Source of the DNA: Candidozyma auris
Taxonomy: Eukaryota; Ascomycota; Pichiomycetes; Serinales; Metschnikowiaceae
DNA length: 64,000 bases
Assembly: GCF_003013715.1 (NCBI RefSeq)
Contig: NC_072813.1
Location: 1,612,001-1,676,000, forward strand
Direction: 5' to 3'
The notes beneath the pieces are model-generated. The model was not told where the DNA came from, did not search any database, and was given only the letters and a program-made list of their open reading frames with translations. Positions 9,597 to 18,677 of the stretch are shown in pieces (the stretch's first letter is position 1; each line of letters starts with the position of its first letter). A program made the position numbers and the translations under genes.

Positions 9597-10220
9597 ATGA
9601 ATAACGAGTACGATTATCTATTCAAGTTGTTGTTGATTGGCGACTCCGGTGTCGGAAAATCGTGTTTGTTATTGCGTTTTGCTGACAACACCTACACGCA
9701 AGACTATATCTCCACCATTGGCGTGGACTTCAAGATCAGAACCATTGAGCTCGACGGCAAGACTATCAAGTTGCAGATCTGGGACACAGCTGGCCAGGAG
9801 CGCTTTAGAACTATCACCTCGTCATACTACCGTGGCGCTCACGGCATCATCATTGTGTACGATGTCACTGACCAGGAATCCTTCAATAACGTGAAGCAGT
9901 GGTTGCAGGAGATTGACCGTTACGCCACGGGCGGTGTCATGAAGTTGTTGGTTGGTAACAAGGCTGACATGAGCGACAAGAAGGTGGTGGAGTACACCGC
10001 TGCCAAGGAGTTTGCCGAGGCTTTGGACATTCCTTTCTTGGAGACGTCGGCGTTGTCGTCGTCTAACGTTGAGCAAGCATTTTATACCATGGCCAGACAG
10101 ATCAAGGCTCAGATGACAAGCAATGCTGGCGCTGGCAACAACGCTGCCAACAACAATAAATCTAACGTCAACTTGAGGGGCCAGTCGTTGACTAACAACC
10201 AGTCGAACCTGTGCTGCTAA
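9597..10220 (+). CDS. YPT1: Rab GTPase Ypt1 (Rab1)
   Basis: A 207-residue Rab GTPase controlling ER-to-Golgi and early autophagy membrane traffic. It starts [18 protein letters not shown], the Ypt1/Rab1 start. Visible motifs: P-loop GDSGVGKS (residues 15-22), effector region [23 protein letters not shown] guanine-specificity motif and TSA, then a hypervariable Asn-rich tail ending in a di-cysteine prenylation site (CC). The residue just before CC is encoded by CTG, so it should be Ser. The closest relative, Sec4, differs in the N-terminal and effector regions, so Ypt1 is preferred. Single exon. Confidence 0.96.
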   Translation: MNNEYDYLFKLLLIGDSGVGKSCLLLRFADNTYTQDYISTIGVDFKIRTIELDGKTIKLQIWDTAGQERFRTITSSYYRGAHGIIIVYDVTDQESFNNVKQWLQEIDRYATGGVMKLLVGNKADMSDKKVVEYTAAKEFAEALDIPFLETSALSSSNVEQAFYTMARQIKAQMTSNAGAGNNAANNNKSNVNLRGQSLTNNQSNLCC

Positions 10221-10404
10221 GGGTGATCTTCTGCCTCTTAGCTGCTTCGTTTGCTCCTTCTTACCTACATCATGCCGTGCCCTGTCTGAGCGGTGGTGCT
10301 ACAAGAGTTGGGAAATTGACACGGCGGGAGGCTCGAGTGTTCAGCGTGTATGCTTTACTTAATAACTTTATCCTACCTAACAAGACTTGTCGTCATTTGT
10401 AAAC

Positions 10405-10941
10405 CTAGCGAACAACGTAGACGTAGTATTGCACATACAAGGTGCCTGAAGGGTCCTTTACGAAGCGGCCCTTGCCCAACAAGTTCTCCTGGATGGCCCA
10501 CTTGTACTTATCAGGGACATCGCCATCGAAGTGAATTCTAGGGTTGCTGGTGACATAATCGTCCTCAAAGGAAGAGGCGTTTGAGTTGCCTCCAAGCACA
10601 GCCAAAACAGCCTCCGACAACTTGATCAATCCGTAGTAAGTGATGTAGATGCCTGCACCCTCCGGGGTCTTCCCGTACAACTTACAGTCCAACTCATTAT
10701 AGTTGTCGGCAATGTTTGTGGTGATATCATCGAAACCAGTGATTTCCTTGGCTTCGAGCTCAAAGCCATACTTGTTTTTGACGGTCGAAATGTAGCCGTC
10801 CACGACAGTGGCCAAGGTCAATGCCTTGTTTCTGGTCTTGTTGGTGAACACCGGAGCTGGAGGCTTTAACTTCAAATTGATGAGGAAAACAGGTTCTAAC
10901 TCTGGAGTTTTGGGCACAGAGGGAGTCACAGAAGAGTCCAT
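10405..10941 (-). CDS. DUF3237-like protein
   Basis: A 178-residue soluble protein from the ATG at 10941; the frame stays open a little further upstream, but no upstream ATG with better support exists. The blocks LINLKLKPPAPVF near the start, GAGIYITYYGLIKLSE in the middle and GKGRFVKDPSGTLYVQYYVYVV at the end resemble the small beta-barrel DUF3237 family found in many fungi and bacteria. I do not know a biochemical activity for the family. No signal peptide or membrane segment is seen. It converges with YPT1 (185 bp) and diverges from RPN3 across 1.1 kb. Confidence 0.65.
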   Translation of the reverse strand: MDSSVTPSVPKTPELEPVFLINLKLKPPAPVFTNKTRNKALTLATVVDGYISTVKNKYGFELEAKEITGFDDITTNIADNYNELDCKLYGKTPEGAGIYITYYGLIKLSEAVLAVLGGNSNASSFEDDYVTSNPRIHFDGDVPDKYKWAIQENLLGKGRFVKDPSGTLYVQYYVYVVR

Positions 10942-12062
10942 TTGAAGTAGAAGTGGCAATTGAACAACAATTGAGGAAAAGTCAAGTAGTACCAATTCCG
11001 CTTACTAACGCGGCCCACTGATAATGCACTTAAACAGATGCATATCAGGAGACCCAACAATACAGGGCTGGGGTGAGACAATGAGGTAGTATTAGCAGAT
11101 GGACAAAAACTGTAAACTGATAGATCGAAGGTATTCTAAGAGTCAATTGAAGAGTGTTTGGTCCATAACTAAACAGCATTTAGATGTCGCCATGTTGTGT
11201 TGGGGATGGCTGCTAGAGGACTTCGCAGCCACATGTGGTTGTGGCCAGTGCCATAAGGAAAAGAAGAAAGGATTGTTTTTGCCAGGAAGGTAAGCAAGGA
11301 AATTGTCTTTTTAAGGAAACTGAAGTGAGCATCATAGGTCGAAGAGTGGATTGTGGAAGAAAGCAACTGATGTCGTTCTCTGAGGGTGTAACTTTTCAGG
11401 GGCATATTCAACATCTCTAATTGTCACATATACTCGAGTAAATGTTACGAGTAAATTGATGACTATGTGTCAACTGATATCTGATCTGAAAATCATAAGA
11501 AAGAATCTAAGGTTTACTTTGGTGCTGACCTTCGTTCTCCATGACCTCTACAAATGGCTGCAAAATATCAAGTAATCAAAAAAGAGGCGGTTCTTATGTA
11601 GATAGTCTGACATTTAGATCCTGTTACATATGAAGAATTGAAGCTTTTGCTCCAAAATACGAAAAGTCATAAATAGACGCTAGTCTTTAAGTATGGCCAT
11701 CAATCACTAGCAATGGCTGCGAAATCTCTATTCTGCTTCATTCTAGTTAGGCTCATCCGCCTACTGAAACACACACAAGCCAGAAATATAGCTGAAAGTC
11801 TCCTACGCAATTCAAATATGAAGGCTTCCTTACTTTCAACATGAAAGCTTCCTTCGTACATAACACCAGTAAAACCCATTGATCCTACTGTCTTCGCTCC
11901 ACCTTCACTCACCTTGTACCTCTATACTTCCTATGTCTGGTTCGCGCACTTGCAAGGTAGTGGCAATATCGTACCGACAAGCACCAATATACTAGCATAG
12001 TAAGCGCCATCTACTCACACCAAAACCCCAACACATAACCCTTATTTACCCCCCCCCTTGTA
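10942..12062. other. Divergent intergenic region DUF3237 gene / RPN3
   Basis: About 1.1 kb with no credible gene. It contains two WATGGYTGCRAAA elements and a run of nine C ending six bases before the RPN3 ATG. AGTGGCAAT at about 11951-11959 is a partial match to the proteasome-gene PACE element GGTGGCAAA; too weak to annotate on its own. Confidence 0.55.
11555..11725 (+). promoter_or_regulatory. Two TGGCTGC(A/G)AAA elements before RPN3
   Basis: TGGCTGCAAAA at 11555-11565 and the exact 12-mer TGGCTGCGAAAT at 11714-11725, same orientation, preceded by AAA and CAA respectively. They are 508 and 349 bp upstream of the RPN3 start. Confidence 0.55.
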
Positions 12063-13529
12063 ATGACTGTTGACGTTGAAATGGCTGAGGCCTCCACAGT
12101 TGTGGCCTCCAAGGTCCAGAACCCGCAGAAGGACGAAGAAGAATCCACACCTTTGACATTGGTGGAAGAGATCGAACTGGCACTTGGATCCTTACAAAAA
12201 GCTGCGGCCAATTTTGACAATCGTTACGTGTCAAAAGTGCACCGTGATTTGGGTGGGATCAGACGTAAAGTCGCCAAAGATCCAGCGTCGTTGGCCCAAG
12301 TCATTGCCAAACTGCTTCCTGTGGAGTTCCCTTCCAGAAAAAACCTCTTGGACCAGTTGCCTCTGCCACTGGATCAAGCCGAACCCCCAGCAGCATCTAC
12401 AGATGTGCTTCCAGAGATAAATGTGTTTTTCCATTTGCTTGTACAGCTTTTCCTTCTTGATACGCACGACTTGGATAGGTTGGACAACTTCAACAAGCTG
12501 GTGATTGTCTTATTGGCCTCTTACAATAGAAGAACTTTGGACTTTGCTCTGGCAAAGGTGTGGTTTTACATTGCCAGAACACACGAGTTACGTGGCGACT
12601 TGTACTCGGTGCGCCCGGCTCTTTTGGCGGCTTTACGAACAGCCACATTGAGACACGATGATGAGACCACCGCCATGGTGATCAACTTATTATTACGAAA
12701 CTACTTGCTCACGCACGAAATTAACCAGGCCTCCAACTTGTGTGAGAAGGTGGTGTTCCCAAGTAACGCTTCCAATGCACTTGCGGCTAGATATTATTAC
12801 TATTTGTCAAGAATCAACACCATCCAGTTGGATTACTCGCAGGCGCATGAATGTGTTGTTGCTGCCATAAGAAAGGCCCCACAAACGCAATTGGCTGCTG
12901 GCTTCCTTCAAGCGGCCACAAGATTGAACATCATCATAGAGTTGTTGATGGGTGACATTCCAGAATTGAAAGTATTCAAATCTACTAGTGGGAACCTTGA
13001 ACCATACTTGCAGGTGACCAAGGCGGTACGTCTCGGAGATTTAAAGCTTTTCGAGGAAGTGTTGAACAAGTATGAAGCCGTGTTTGTCAAGGACGACAAC
13101 TTCACTTTGGTGTCCAGGTTACGTCAGAATGTCATCAAAACAGGCATCAGAATCATTTCTCTTTCTTACTCGAAGATCTCCTTGAAGGATATTTGTATCA
13201 AATTGCACCTAGACTCTGAAGAGGCCACAGAGTACATAGTTTCCAAGGCAATCAGAGATGGTGTCATTGAAGCCAGCCTCAATCATGAGCAGAGCTACAT
13301 GAAGTCCAAAGAGTTGTTGGATGTCTACTCAACGAAATTGCCCCAGGAGGATTTTGATCAGAGAATTCGCTTCTGCTTGTCCTTGCATAACGATTCGGTG
13401 AAGGCAATGAGATACCCATCTGACGATAGCAAGACCGAGTTGGCTAAGAACAACTTGGAGTCGAGAGATGACGAGATGGGACTATTACAAGCCATTGAGG
13501 ATGGAGACTTGGACGACTTCATGGAGTAA
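12063..13529 (+). CDS. RPN3: 26S proteasome lid subunit Rpn3
   Basis: A 488-residue protein of the 19S regulatory particle lid (PSMD3/Rpn3 family). Helical TPR-like repeats fill the first 330 residues (RTLDFALAKVWFYIARTHELRGDL is characteristic). They are followed by a PCI domain at about residues 330-430, including SYSKISLKDICIKLHLDSEE, the winged-helix part. The end is an acidic tail (DGDLDDFME). The start codon at 12063 sits a few bases after a C9 run. The protein is close to the usual Rpn3 length and intact. It lies directly upstream of MED17 on the same strand, 126 bp away. Confidence 0.95.
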   Translation: MTVDVEMAEASTVVASKVQNPQKDEEESTPLTLVEEIELALGSLQKAAANFDNRYVSKVHRDLGGIRRKVAKDPASLAQVIAKLLPVEFPSRKNLLDQLPLPLDQAEPPAASTDVLPEINVFFHLLVQLFLLDTHDLDRLDNFNKLVIVLLASYNRRTLDFALAKVWFYIARTHELRGDLYSVRPALLAALRTATLRHDDETTAMVINLLLRNYLLTHEINQASNLCEKVVFPSNASNALAARYYYYLSRINTIQLDYSQAHECVVAAIRKAPQTQLAAGFLQAATRLNIIIELLMGDIPELKVFKSTSGNLEPYLQVTKAVRLGDLKLFEEVLNKYEAVFVKDDNFTLVSRLRQNVIKTGIRIISLSYSKISLKDICIKLHLDSEEATEYIVSKAIRDGVIEASLNHEQSYMKSKELLDVYSTKLPQEDFDQRIRFCLSLHNDSVKAMRYPSDDSKTELAKNNLESRDDEMGLLQAIEDGDLDDFME

Positions 13530-13655
13530 ACAAAATAGATCATCTAATTAACATAATTACAAGACGTCAGTGTAGTGGTATTGATGGCATATATACAGAG
13601 GACTGGGTATTTCGCACCCAAACATTAGATCTAAGAACTCTCAAGGTAATCATCA

Positions 13656-15392
13656 ATGTCAGAGCCAGACAACGTGAGGCTCCGGTTTGACTCGAGTGTC
13701 TATGGAACAGCTGAAGATCCTTTTCTTCAGGATGAAGACAAAATTCCAATTGCAGATCTCATTCCAAGGATCTTGATGGAAAGAGAGTCTTTCCTCAATC
13801 TCACTGAGGAGCAGTTGGAGTTAGAAATTGCAGAAAAGAATAACAATTCAGAGCCAAATGAAGAAGAGGCCGTTACAGCTGACGCCCAGGAGACGTCAAC
13901 ATCAGCTTCACAGCTTTTCCTGAAACAAAAATACGAACTTCTAAGTCACATCAACTTCGCCATGAACGAAACATCTCTTTCGCTAGACTTCGTGTCTTTG
14001 CTCATGTCCGCTGTGAAACCAACCATCACAAAATCTACCATCTCCCCCCATCTAAGCAAAATTGCTCCATTGGGCTCGTTGAACTCTGATAGACTTGTTC
14101 AGGACGCCGATGATCAGCAGCAGCTGGATGCGAAAGTTTCCAGTAGATCAAAAGCCGAGAGCATCGGTCTTGGCTGGAAATACCAGTCCTTGAACCACAT
14201 TAAATCGTTGTTTGAGTCCGCTGGTGACCTGTTAAGACAACAAGTGGATATCGAGCGCACATACTGGAATATGATCAACGAGGTGTTGAGTCATGACGAA
14301 GTGCTCTTTAGAGTAAGAGATCCTCTCACAGGGACTCGTGCCATTGGAGTAAAATACGGTTATGGAGACTCTGGCTCGAGCTATTTTGACCAGGGACTTG
14401 CTGTACTCCGCAAGGACGAGCAAACGGGAGAACTCAGCTTCAGTCCTATCATGACAGGCAATCACAAGCTTAGCATCAAGTCGAATAAGTTCACGCGAGT
14501 GAAGATTCTTAGTAAGTTTGACGATGATTACATGTTGACTGGCCAGTCCGTTTTCGACAAAAGTGCCTTGGAAGACAAGAGTCCGCACAGAATTATAAAC
14601 GAGATAGAGAAGGCTCGATATTTCCTTTTTGAAGATGATCTACTATATCATCTCATAAGGGAGGCAAAGTACCTCATCAACTACAACGTGTCCATCATCG
14701 CGAACAAGATTGTTATTGAGATTCACGACATGGTTATTGAGATTGAGTCAGTCATTTTTGATGAGAACAACGAGGAGGAGCTTGAGAACGCTTATCAGAA
14801 CATCAACAAGGAATCATCGAGAAACAATGAAAAAGCACAAGCAATATTGATTTTCCTCAAACTCATGTTGTGCTGTTACTACAAATACAATCTTGAATTA
14901 AAACAGAAAATCCCAACGTCGTTTACGAAATGGAAACAAAACAATTCGCATCCGTTGATTCTTCGACCCCTTATAGGACATATCAGACATGAAATCAACG
15001 TTAGAAACATGCAAACCATCATCCACAAGATATACAAAAAGCTCGACGAGCAAAAGTTTTCGTATGAGATTATCGAGGACAAATACAGCAATCTCAAAAA
15101 GAGTGAACCAGTTAAGAATCCATTTCTAAAAGCAGTCGAGAAACCGCTTTCGAAATTTAAAGTTATACTACAGAAGCTCCTGAGCAAGGAGCATTTATTG
15201 GTTGAGGTTGACGTCACTTCCGGTGATATTTTTGTCAACTTAATCGTCGAATTGACCGTTTCTAAATACGCTAGCAAGGAGGACCTTGAGCAGAACCAGC
15301 AAGGAGCCAACGTTCTCCAATTGACATTCACAGATATATTTGAAGTGGAGGAGAGCTTGAACTGGACAGTGCATAACTTCACGCAAAGTTAG
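13656..15392 (+). CDS. MED17: Mediator head subunit Med17 (Srb4)
   Basis: A 578-residue protein matching the fungal Srb4/Med17 family, the scaffold of the Mediator head module that contacts RNA polymerase II. Recognisable parts: the acidic N-terminal block RLRFDSSVYG-x-AEDPF, IPRILMERESFLNLTEE, the segment around ESIGLGWKYQSLNHIKSLFESA, and a C-terminal beta-rich region. It is slightly shorter than S. cerevisiae Srb4 (about 690). The stop is 10 bp from the ILM1 stop on the other strand, so the two 3' ends are almost back to back and terminators must overlap the neighbouring gene. A second Mediator subunit (MED21) lies 30 kb away. Confidence 0.9.
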   Translation: MSEPDNVRLRFDSSVYGTAEDPFLQDEDKIPIADLIPRILMERESFLNLTEEQLELEIAEKNNNSEPNEEEAVTADAQETSTSASQLFLKQKYELLSHINFAMNETSLSLDFVSLLMSAVKPTITKSTISPHLSKIAPLGSLNSDRLVQDADDQQQLDAKVSSRSKAESIGLGWKYQSLNHIKSLFESAGDLLRQQVDIERTYWNMINEVLSHDEVLFRVRDPLTGTRAIGVKYGYGDSGSSYFDQGLAVLRKDEQTGELSFSPIMTGNHKLSIKSNKFTRVKILSKFDDDYMLTGQSVFDKSALEDKSPHRIINEIEKARYFLFEDDLLYHLIREAKYLINYNVSIIANKIVIEIHDMVIEIESVIFDENNEEELENAYQNINKESSRNNEKAQAILIFLKLMLCCYYKYNLELKQKIPTSFTKWKQNNSHPLILRPLIGHIRHEINVRNMQTIIHKIYKKLDEQKFSYEIIEDKYSNLKKSEPVKNPFLKAVEKPLSKFKVILQKLLSKEHLLVEVDVTSGDIFVNLIVELTVSKYASKEDLEQNQQGANVLQLTFTDIFEVEESLNWTVHNFTQS

Positions 15393-15402
15393 TTCGTCAT
15401 GT

Positions 15403-15894
15403 TTAAAGAGGCACTACCTGTGCATCTGCGGTTCTTCTGAGCTCCTCGCCGTGCTCCTCAAGATAGGTCTTGACGCGTTTATATTTTTCATCCTTCAAGT
15501 TGTTGTAGATCAAAAAGTTAAGCCAGATCTCCAAGAATGCATAGGTAAAGACGAGGTTGTTGGCGATCAAGCCGAAGTTGGAAAAGATGCAAAATGCGCC
15601 CAAGATGAAGTTGAACATCAATCTGACAGGCACGTATGTCTCGAAGTATGCGGTGTTTTCAGACAAAATGGGAATCAAATCGCTCAAAGCATTTGTGGAG
15701 ATGAAGACGGCGAGAAGACCGAAAAGTGGATTGGAGGCGGTCACCTGAACAGTTGGTAAGCGCATTGCCTGGCCCAAGAGAAGCGAAAAATTGGCATTTG
15801 TAAGCGTCAAAGGGTTCTTCACAAGCATGAATGAGACCCATAGCATCAACGCTATGCGGGCGTATAAAATAATATTGGCGGTCAAGAATTGCAT
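15403..15894 (-). CDS. ILM1: Ilm1-family membrane protein
   Basis: A 163-residue protein from the ATG at 15894 (A at -3), with four hydrophobic segments and a charged C-terminal tail (KDEKYKRVKTYLEEHGEELRR). The blocks LLGQAMRLPTVQV, DLIPILSENTAYFETYVPVRL and AFLEIWLNFLIYNNL match the Ilm1 (increased loss of mitochondrial DNA) family of ER/mitochondria-associated proteins; its molecular function is poorly defined. The frame is open for 41 more codons upstream but without an ATG. CTG codons here, if any, read as Ser. Confidence 0.88.
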   Translation of the reverse strand: MQFLTANIILYARIALMLWVSFMLVKNPLTLTNANFSLLLGQAMRLPTVQVTASNPLFGLLAVFISTNALSDLIPILSENTAYFETYVPVRLMFNFILGAFCIFSNFGLIANNLVFTYAFLEIWLNFLIYNNLKDEKYKRVKTYLEEHGEELRRTADAQVVPL

Positions 15895-16157
15895 GGTGGA
15901 AGAAGTAGGTGAGTAGGAGGGCAATAGCTGTGAGGCCTGAGATGGCGATGTCGCGACTGGCAGCGAGAACCCCCATCCACACAGCGTTGCAAGCCTCCAA
16001 AGTCTTACCAGGGCCACTAAAATATAGGATAAAATTTCTTCAAAGCATTTGAATGTACCACGAGAAAGTTGAATAGAGTAGCATAATATCCTTCATTTCT
16101 TTTCATATTCGTTCCTCTGGTCAACGACAATTGCAAGAATTGCTCACCACAGACAAC

Positions 16158-16169
16158 TGGCTGCGAAAT
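16158..16169 (+). promoter_or_regulatory. Exact TGGCTGCGAAAT element between ILM1 and small membrane gene
   Basis: The exact 12-mer, 264 bp upstream of ILM1 (opposite orientation) and 278 bp upstream of the small membrane-protein gene. Confidence 0.5.
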
Positions 16170-16412
16170 ATGTACACAGTACTTTTGAAGAGGGTAGTCT
16201 AAAATTTTTCGTCTAAAATCACAGATTAAAAAAAAAAAAAAAATAGATGAAATAACATCACAGCCAACACGAGATTATACGCTAATGAAAATGCTTCCTT
16301 TATTTATCATGGATTCACTGCAGTGTCACATTTCACGGCTTCTTCAATGAGACTCAGTCTACTTGTCTCTCACAGTGTTGTGCCTCTTCCTGTCTGCTAG
16401 AGTGCTCGCAGT

Positions 16413-16423
16413 TTTGCAACCAT
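16413..16423 (-). promoter_or_regulatory. TGGTTGCAAAA element near start of small membrane gene
   Basis: TTTTGCAACCA, ending 24 bp before the ATG at 16447, so it lies in the leader or core promoter; on the minus strand it is preceded by AAATAA. Confidence 0.4.
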
Positions 16424-16446
16424 TATTTCTTCGACCCAAGCGCTTC

Positions 16447-16856
16447 ATGATAGGCATCGCCAATCTCGTCACATTCTTCTCAATTGGCCTCGTTTTTCTT
16501 TCCATCCTCACTTTCGGTACGTTCGACCGTGCTTTTTACCAAATCCTGTGCTCTGGCTAACCTCAGTGATTTTCGCCTCTCCTTTCCTTGTGATTCTCCT
16601 CTGTCTCTTTGCGCCTGTGATGTTGTTCAAGGAAACCAAAAAACGCATCGCCGTTTTGAGTGAGAATGTAGAGGACAAAAAGCGTCTGAGTGCCGAAGCT
16701 CTAAACAGAAACCCTCAGAGTAAGTTTTCAGTCCCCACTGGCAGAGGGTACGAAGTGTGCGACACCTCTGGGGTAGGTCCCGGTGTTAGTCTCCGAGAAG
16801 CCGTATCCAAGGCGCCAACGGTGCATCCCAGAGGGTTCATCAAGGACGAAGATTGA
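16447..16856 (+). CDS. Small two-span membrane protein with a 50-bp intron
   Basis: Two in-phase pieces join only if an intron is removed: exon 1 is 16447-16516, exon 2 is 16567-16856. The intron (16517-16566) begins GTACGT, carries the branch-site core GGCTAAC with the branch A at 16560, and ends CTCAG six bases later. The spliced product is 119 residues: one hydrophobic segment in exon 1, a second right after the junction (VIFASPFLVILLCLFAPVMLF), then a charged cytosolic-type tail ending FIKDED. Exon 1 alone runs into TAA 43 bp into the intron; exon 2 has no good ATG of its own. I do not recognise the family and assign no function. Confidence 0.7.
16517..16566 (+). other. Spliceosomal mini-intron
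   Basis: A 50-bp intron with GTACGT donor, CTAAC branch core and CAG acceptor, interrupting codon 24 after its first base. The branch-to-acceptor distance of six bases is very short compared with S. cerevisiae introns. Confidence 0.7.
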
Positions 16857-17022
16857 GTTCAGTCTGAGCTAGGAAGTTTCTCTTTTTCTTCTTTTTCACT
16901 TTTTTGTAATCTTCTGTTCCCTTATGGGTCCTCTCTCTCTCTGCCTCTACCTCCTGTGTGGATTTTCGCGCGCATATATCAAAATGCTGCCACCTCTGTC
17001 ACTTCGAAATTGACACCTACCA

Positions 17023-17856
17023 ATGCAACTTTCCTTCACTGCTGCTTTCCTGTGGCTAGTTTTCATAGTCAGTGCCGTGGCCTACTCCATTGAGTCAGGT
17101 CTGGTATCAGTGAATGGCAACAAGGCGTTTGATATCGTTCCGGACTCGGAGGATGTCCATAGAGTCGTTCTCGAGTCAGTGAGAGAAAAGGTGGCTCTTA
17201 GCGTGGTGCTCAAGGGCAACGTGGCTGAAAAACCTCATCAATTGAATTTTGTGTTTACAGACAACAACGGTTTGGACTATGCCACGTACCCTCTGTTTGA
17301 CACGACCAAGAAGACTGCCACCTCTCTGATTCTCGTCAACAAGATCCCACCAGCGTTGCTTTCTCAGGAAAGAGTGTTCGTTTATATTATTGCAGCTGAC
17401 GCCAGCCAAAAGAAGGGACAGAACTTATACACTTTGCTTGCGGAGCTTGTTCCAAGTGAATCGTTGAGAGCGTCCGTCAACTACAAAAAACCATTGAGAT
17501 TGGGTGCATTGCCAGAGATCCACCACCAGTTCAACGAGGACCCTCAGACCGTCAAACCGATTGTCCCTCTCATTTTCAGTGCCATTGCTGTTGCGCTTTT
17601 CTTCGTTTTGATTGGAAGCTGGTTCACGCTAGTTGGCAAGTCCTTGTTTGTGGCCAACGAGGGTATCCCATTCAAAGGCGGTTTCCTTACCACCATAGCC
17701 TTGATTGAGTTCACCTTTGTGAAATATTACTTGGGTGCCACAATCTTCACCACGATCTTTTACACTGCCATTCTTGCTGGCCCTGCTCTCGTGTTTGGCT
17801 CCAAGGCCTTGAAGGCCCTAACTAAGCAACGCACAGTGATTGAGGCCTCCACGTAA
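17023..17856 (+). CDS. SWP1: Oligosaccharyltransferase subunit Swp1 (ribophorin II)
   Basis: A 277-residue subunit of the ER N-glycan oligosaccharyltransferase. It has an N-terminal signal peptide (MQLSFTAAFLWLVFIVSAVAYS), a lumenal domain to about residue 175 and three membrane spans at the C-terminal end (PLIFSAIAVALFFVLIGSWF, a second starting GGFLTTIALIEF, and TIFTTIFYTAILAGPALVFG). GALPEIHHQF just before the first span is typical of the RPN2/Swp1 family, where it corresponds to the lumenal linker. It converges with IMP1, with 33 bp between stops. No intron. Confidence 0.93.
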   Translation: MQLSFTAAFLWLVFIVSAVAYSIESGLVSVNGNKAFDIVPDSEDVHRVVLESVREKVALSVVLKGNVAEKPHQLNFVFTDNNGLDYATYPLFDTTKKTATSLILVNKIPPALLSQERVFVYIIAADASQKKGQNLYTLLAELVPSESLRASVNYKKPLRLGALPEIHHQFNEDPQTVKPIVPLIFSAIAVALFFVLIGSWFTLVGKSLFVANEGIPFKGGFLTTIALIEFTFVKYYLGATIFTTIFYTAILAGPALVFGSKALKALTKQRTVIEAST

Positions 17857-17889
17857 CCATCCACTGTATAGAAACACAACCTCTACCGC

Positions 17890-18468
17890 TCAACTGTCAT
17901 CTGTAAAGTTATTTTCTAACCACTTGAAGTTCAAGAATGAGAACTTCCCATCTTCATTGAAAAATCCTTTCATTGGAGAATTTGCAGCAACGATCTTCCC
18001 CTTGATGAGACCCATGGGCACCGCCTGGAAGCTTCTGGAGTCCATTGACAAGCACAAATTATCACCTGTCACCCACACATGACCCTTGGGCACCTCTACA
18101 AATCTGTTGAAGCCTTCGTTTGTTTCTCTATCCCGTGGTGAATACGTCAACTCAGACGAGCTTGAAGGATCCACAAGAATCATATCTCCGGGCATCCCCG
18201 TGATTCTCTTGCAAACACGAGAATCTGGGTCTGTTGGTTTTGACATTACCACCAAATCGCCCATCTCCACGCCTCTTCCTAACTTGTATTTTTTCAACTC
18301 ATGAACATAGTCCCCGTACGCCTGAAGGGTGGTGAGCATCAGCTCACCTCTTGTTTCGTTGCAGTCGTAGATATCTGCCTTGATCACATGAACAGCACAA
18401 GCCGTACGAAGAGCCCACGACGAAGTTGTCCAGAAAAACCGGAGCCAGTTCAGGGGACCAGGCGCCAT
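17890..18468 (-). CDS. IMP1: Mitochondrial inner membrane protease subunit 1
   Basis: A 192-residue signal-peptidase-I-type serine protease of the inner membrane, which removes sorting peptides from intermembrane-space proteins in complex with Imp2 and Som1. Visible: an N-terminal membrane anchor, the box TRGE-x-ML with the nucleophile position at residue 43, the general-base Lys in CKRITGMPGD (residue 87), and GHVWVTGDNL followed by SMDSR. The spacing between nucleophile and Lys (44) equals that of S. cerevisiae Imp1 (Ser40/Lys84 from memory). The nucleophile codon is CTG (18340-18342, minus strand), so the enzyme is active only if CTG is read as serine. This is the strongest code evidence in the window. 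Confidence 0.95.
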   Translation of the reverse strand: MAPGPLNWLRFFWTTSSWALRTACAVHVIKADIYDCNETRGELMLTTLQAYGDYVHELKKYKLGRGVEMGDLVVMSKPTDPDSRVCKRITGMPGDMILVDPSSSSELTYSPRDRETNEGFNRFVEVPKGHVWVTGDNLCLSMDSRSFQAVPMGLIKGKIVAANSPMKGFFNEDGKFSFLNFKWLENNFTDDS

Positions 18469-18677
18469 AGAGAGTTGGCTGATCTGAGGAGTTTCTTTGA
18501 TATTGTAACGTTCGCGCTAAGGCTAGGATCGATACTTTGACACTTACGAATGATGATACAGATACTCTTATAATTACTATTTAGCTTCTTTTTTTTTTCT
18601 TGTTCAAGGACTCCATTACTCAGCGAGGAGCCTGCTGTGATTATGCCTCCTAGACCCAATGCCCGTCACGGACAACT

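Larger units (their letters stand above)
15895..16446. other. Divergent intergenic region ILM1 / small membrane protein
   Basis: About 550 bp, AT-rich, with an A15-type run at about 16228-16243 and two copies of the recurrent element. No RNA gene seen. Confidence 0.5.

Noticed and set aside
11951..11959. Proteasome PACE element before RPN3
   Set aside because: AGTGGCAAT matches GGTGGCAAA at only seven of nine positions.
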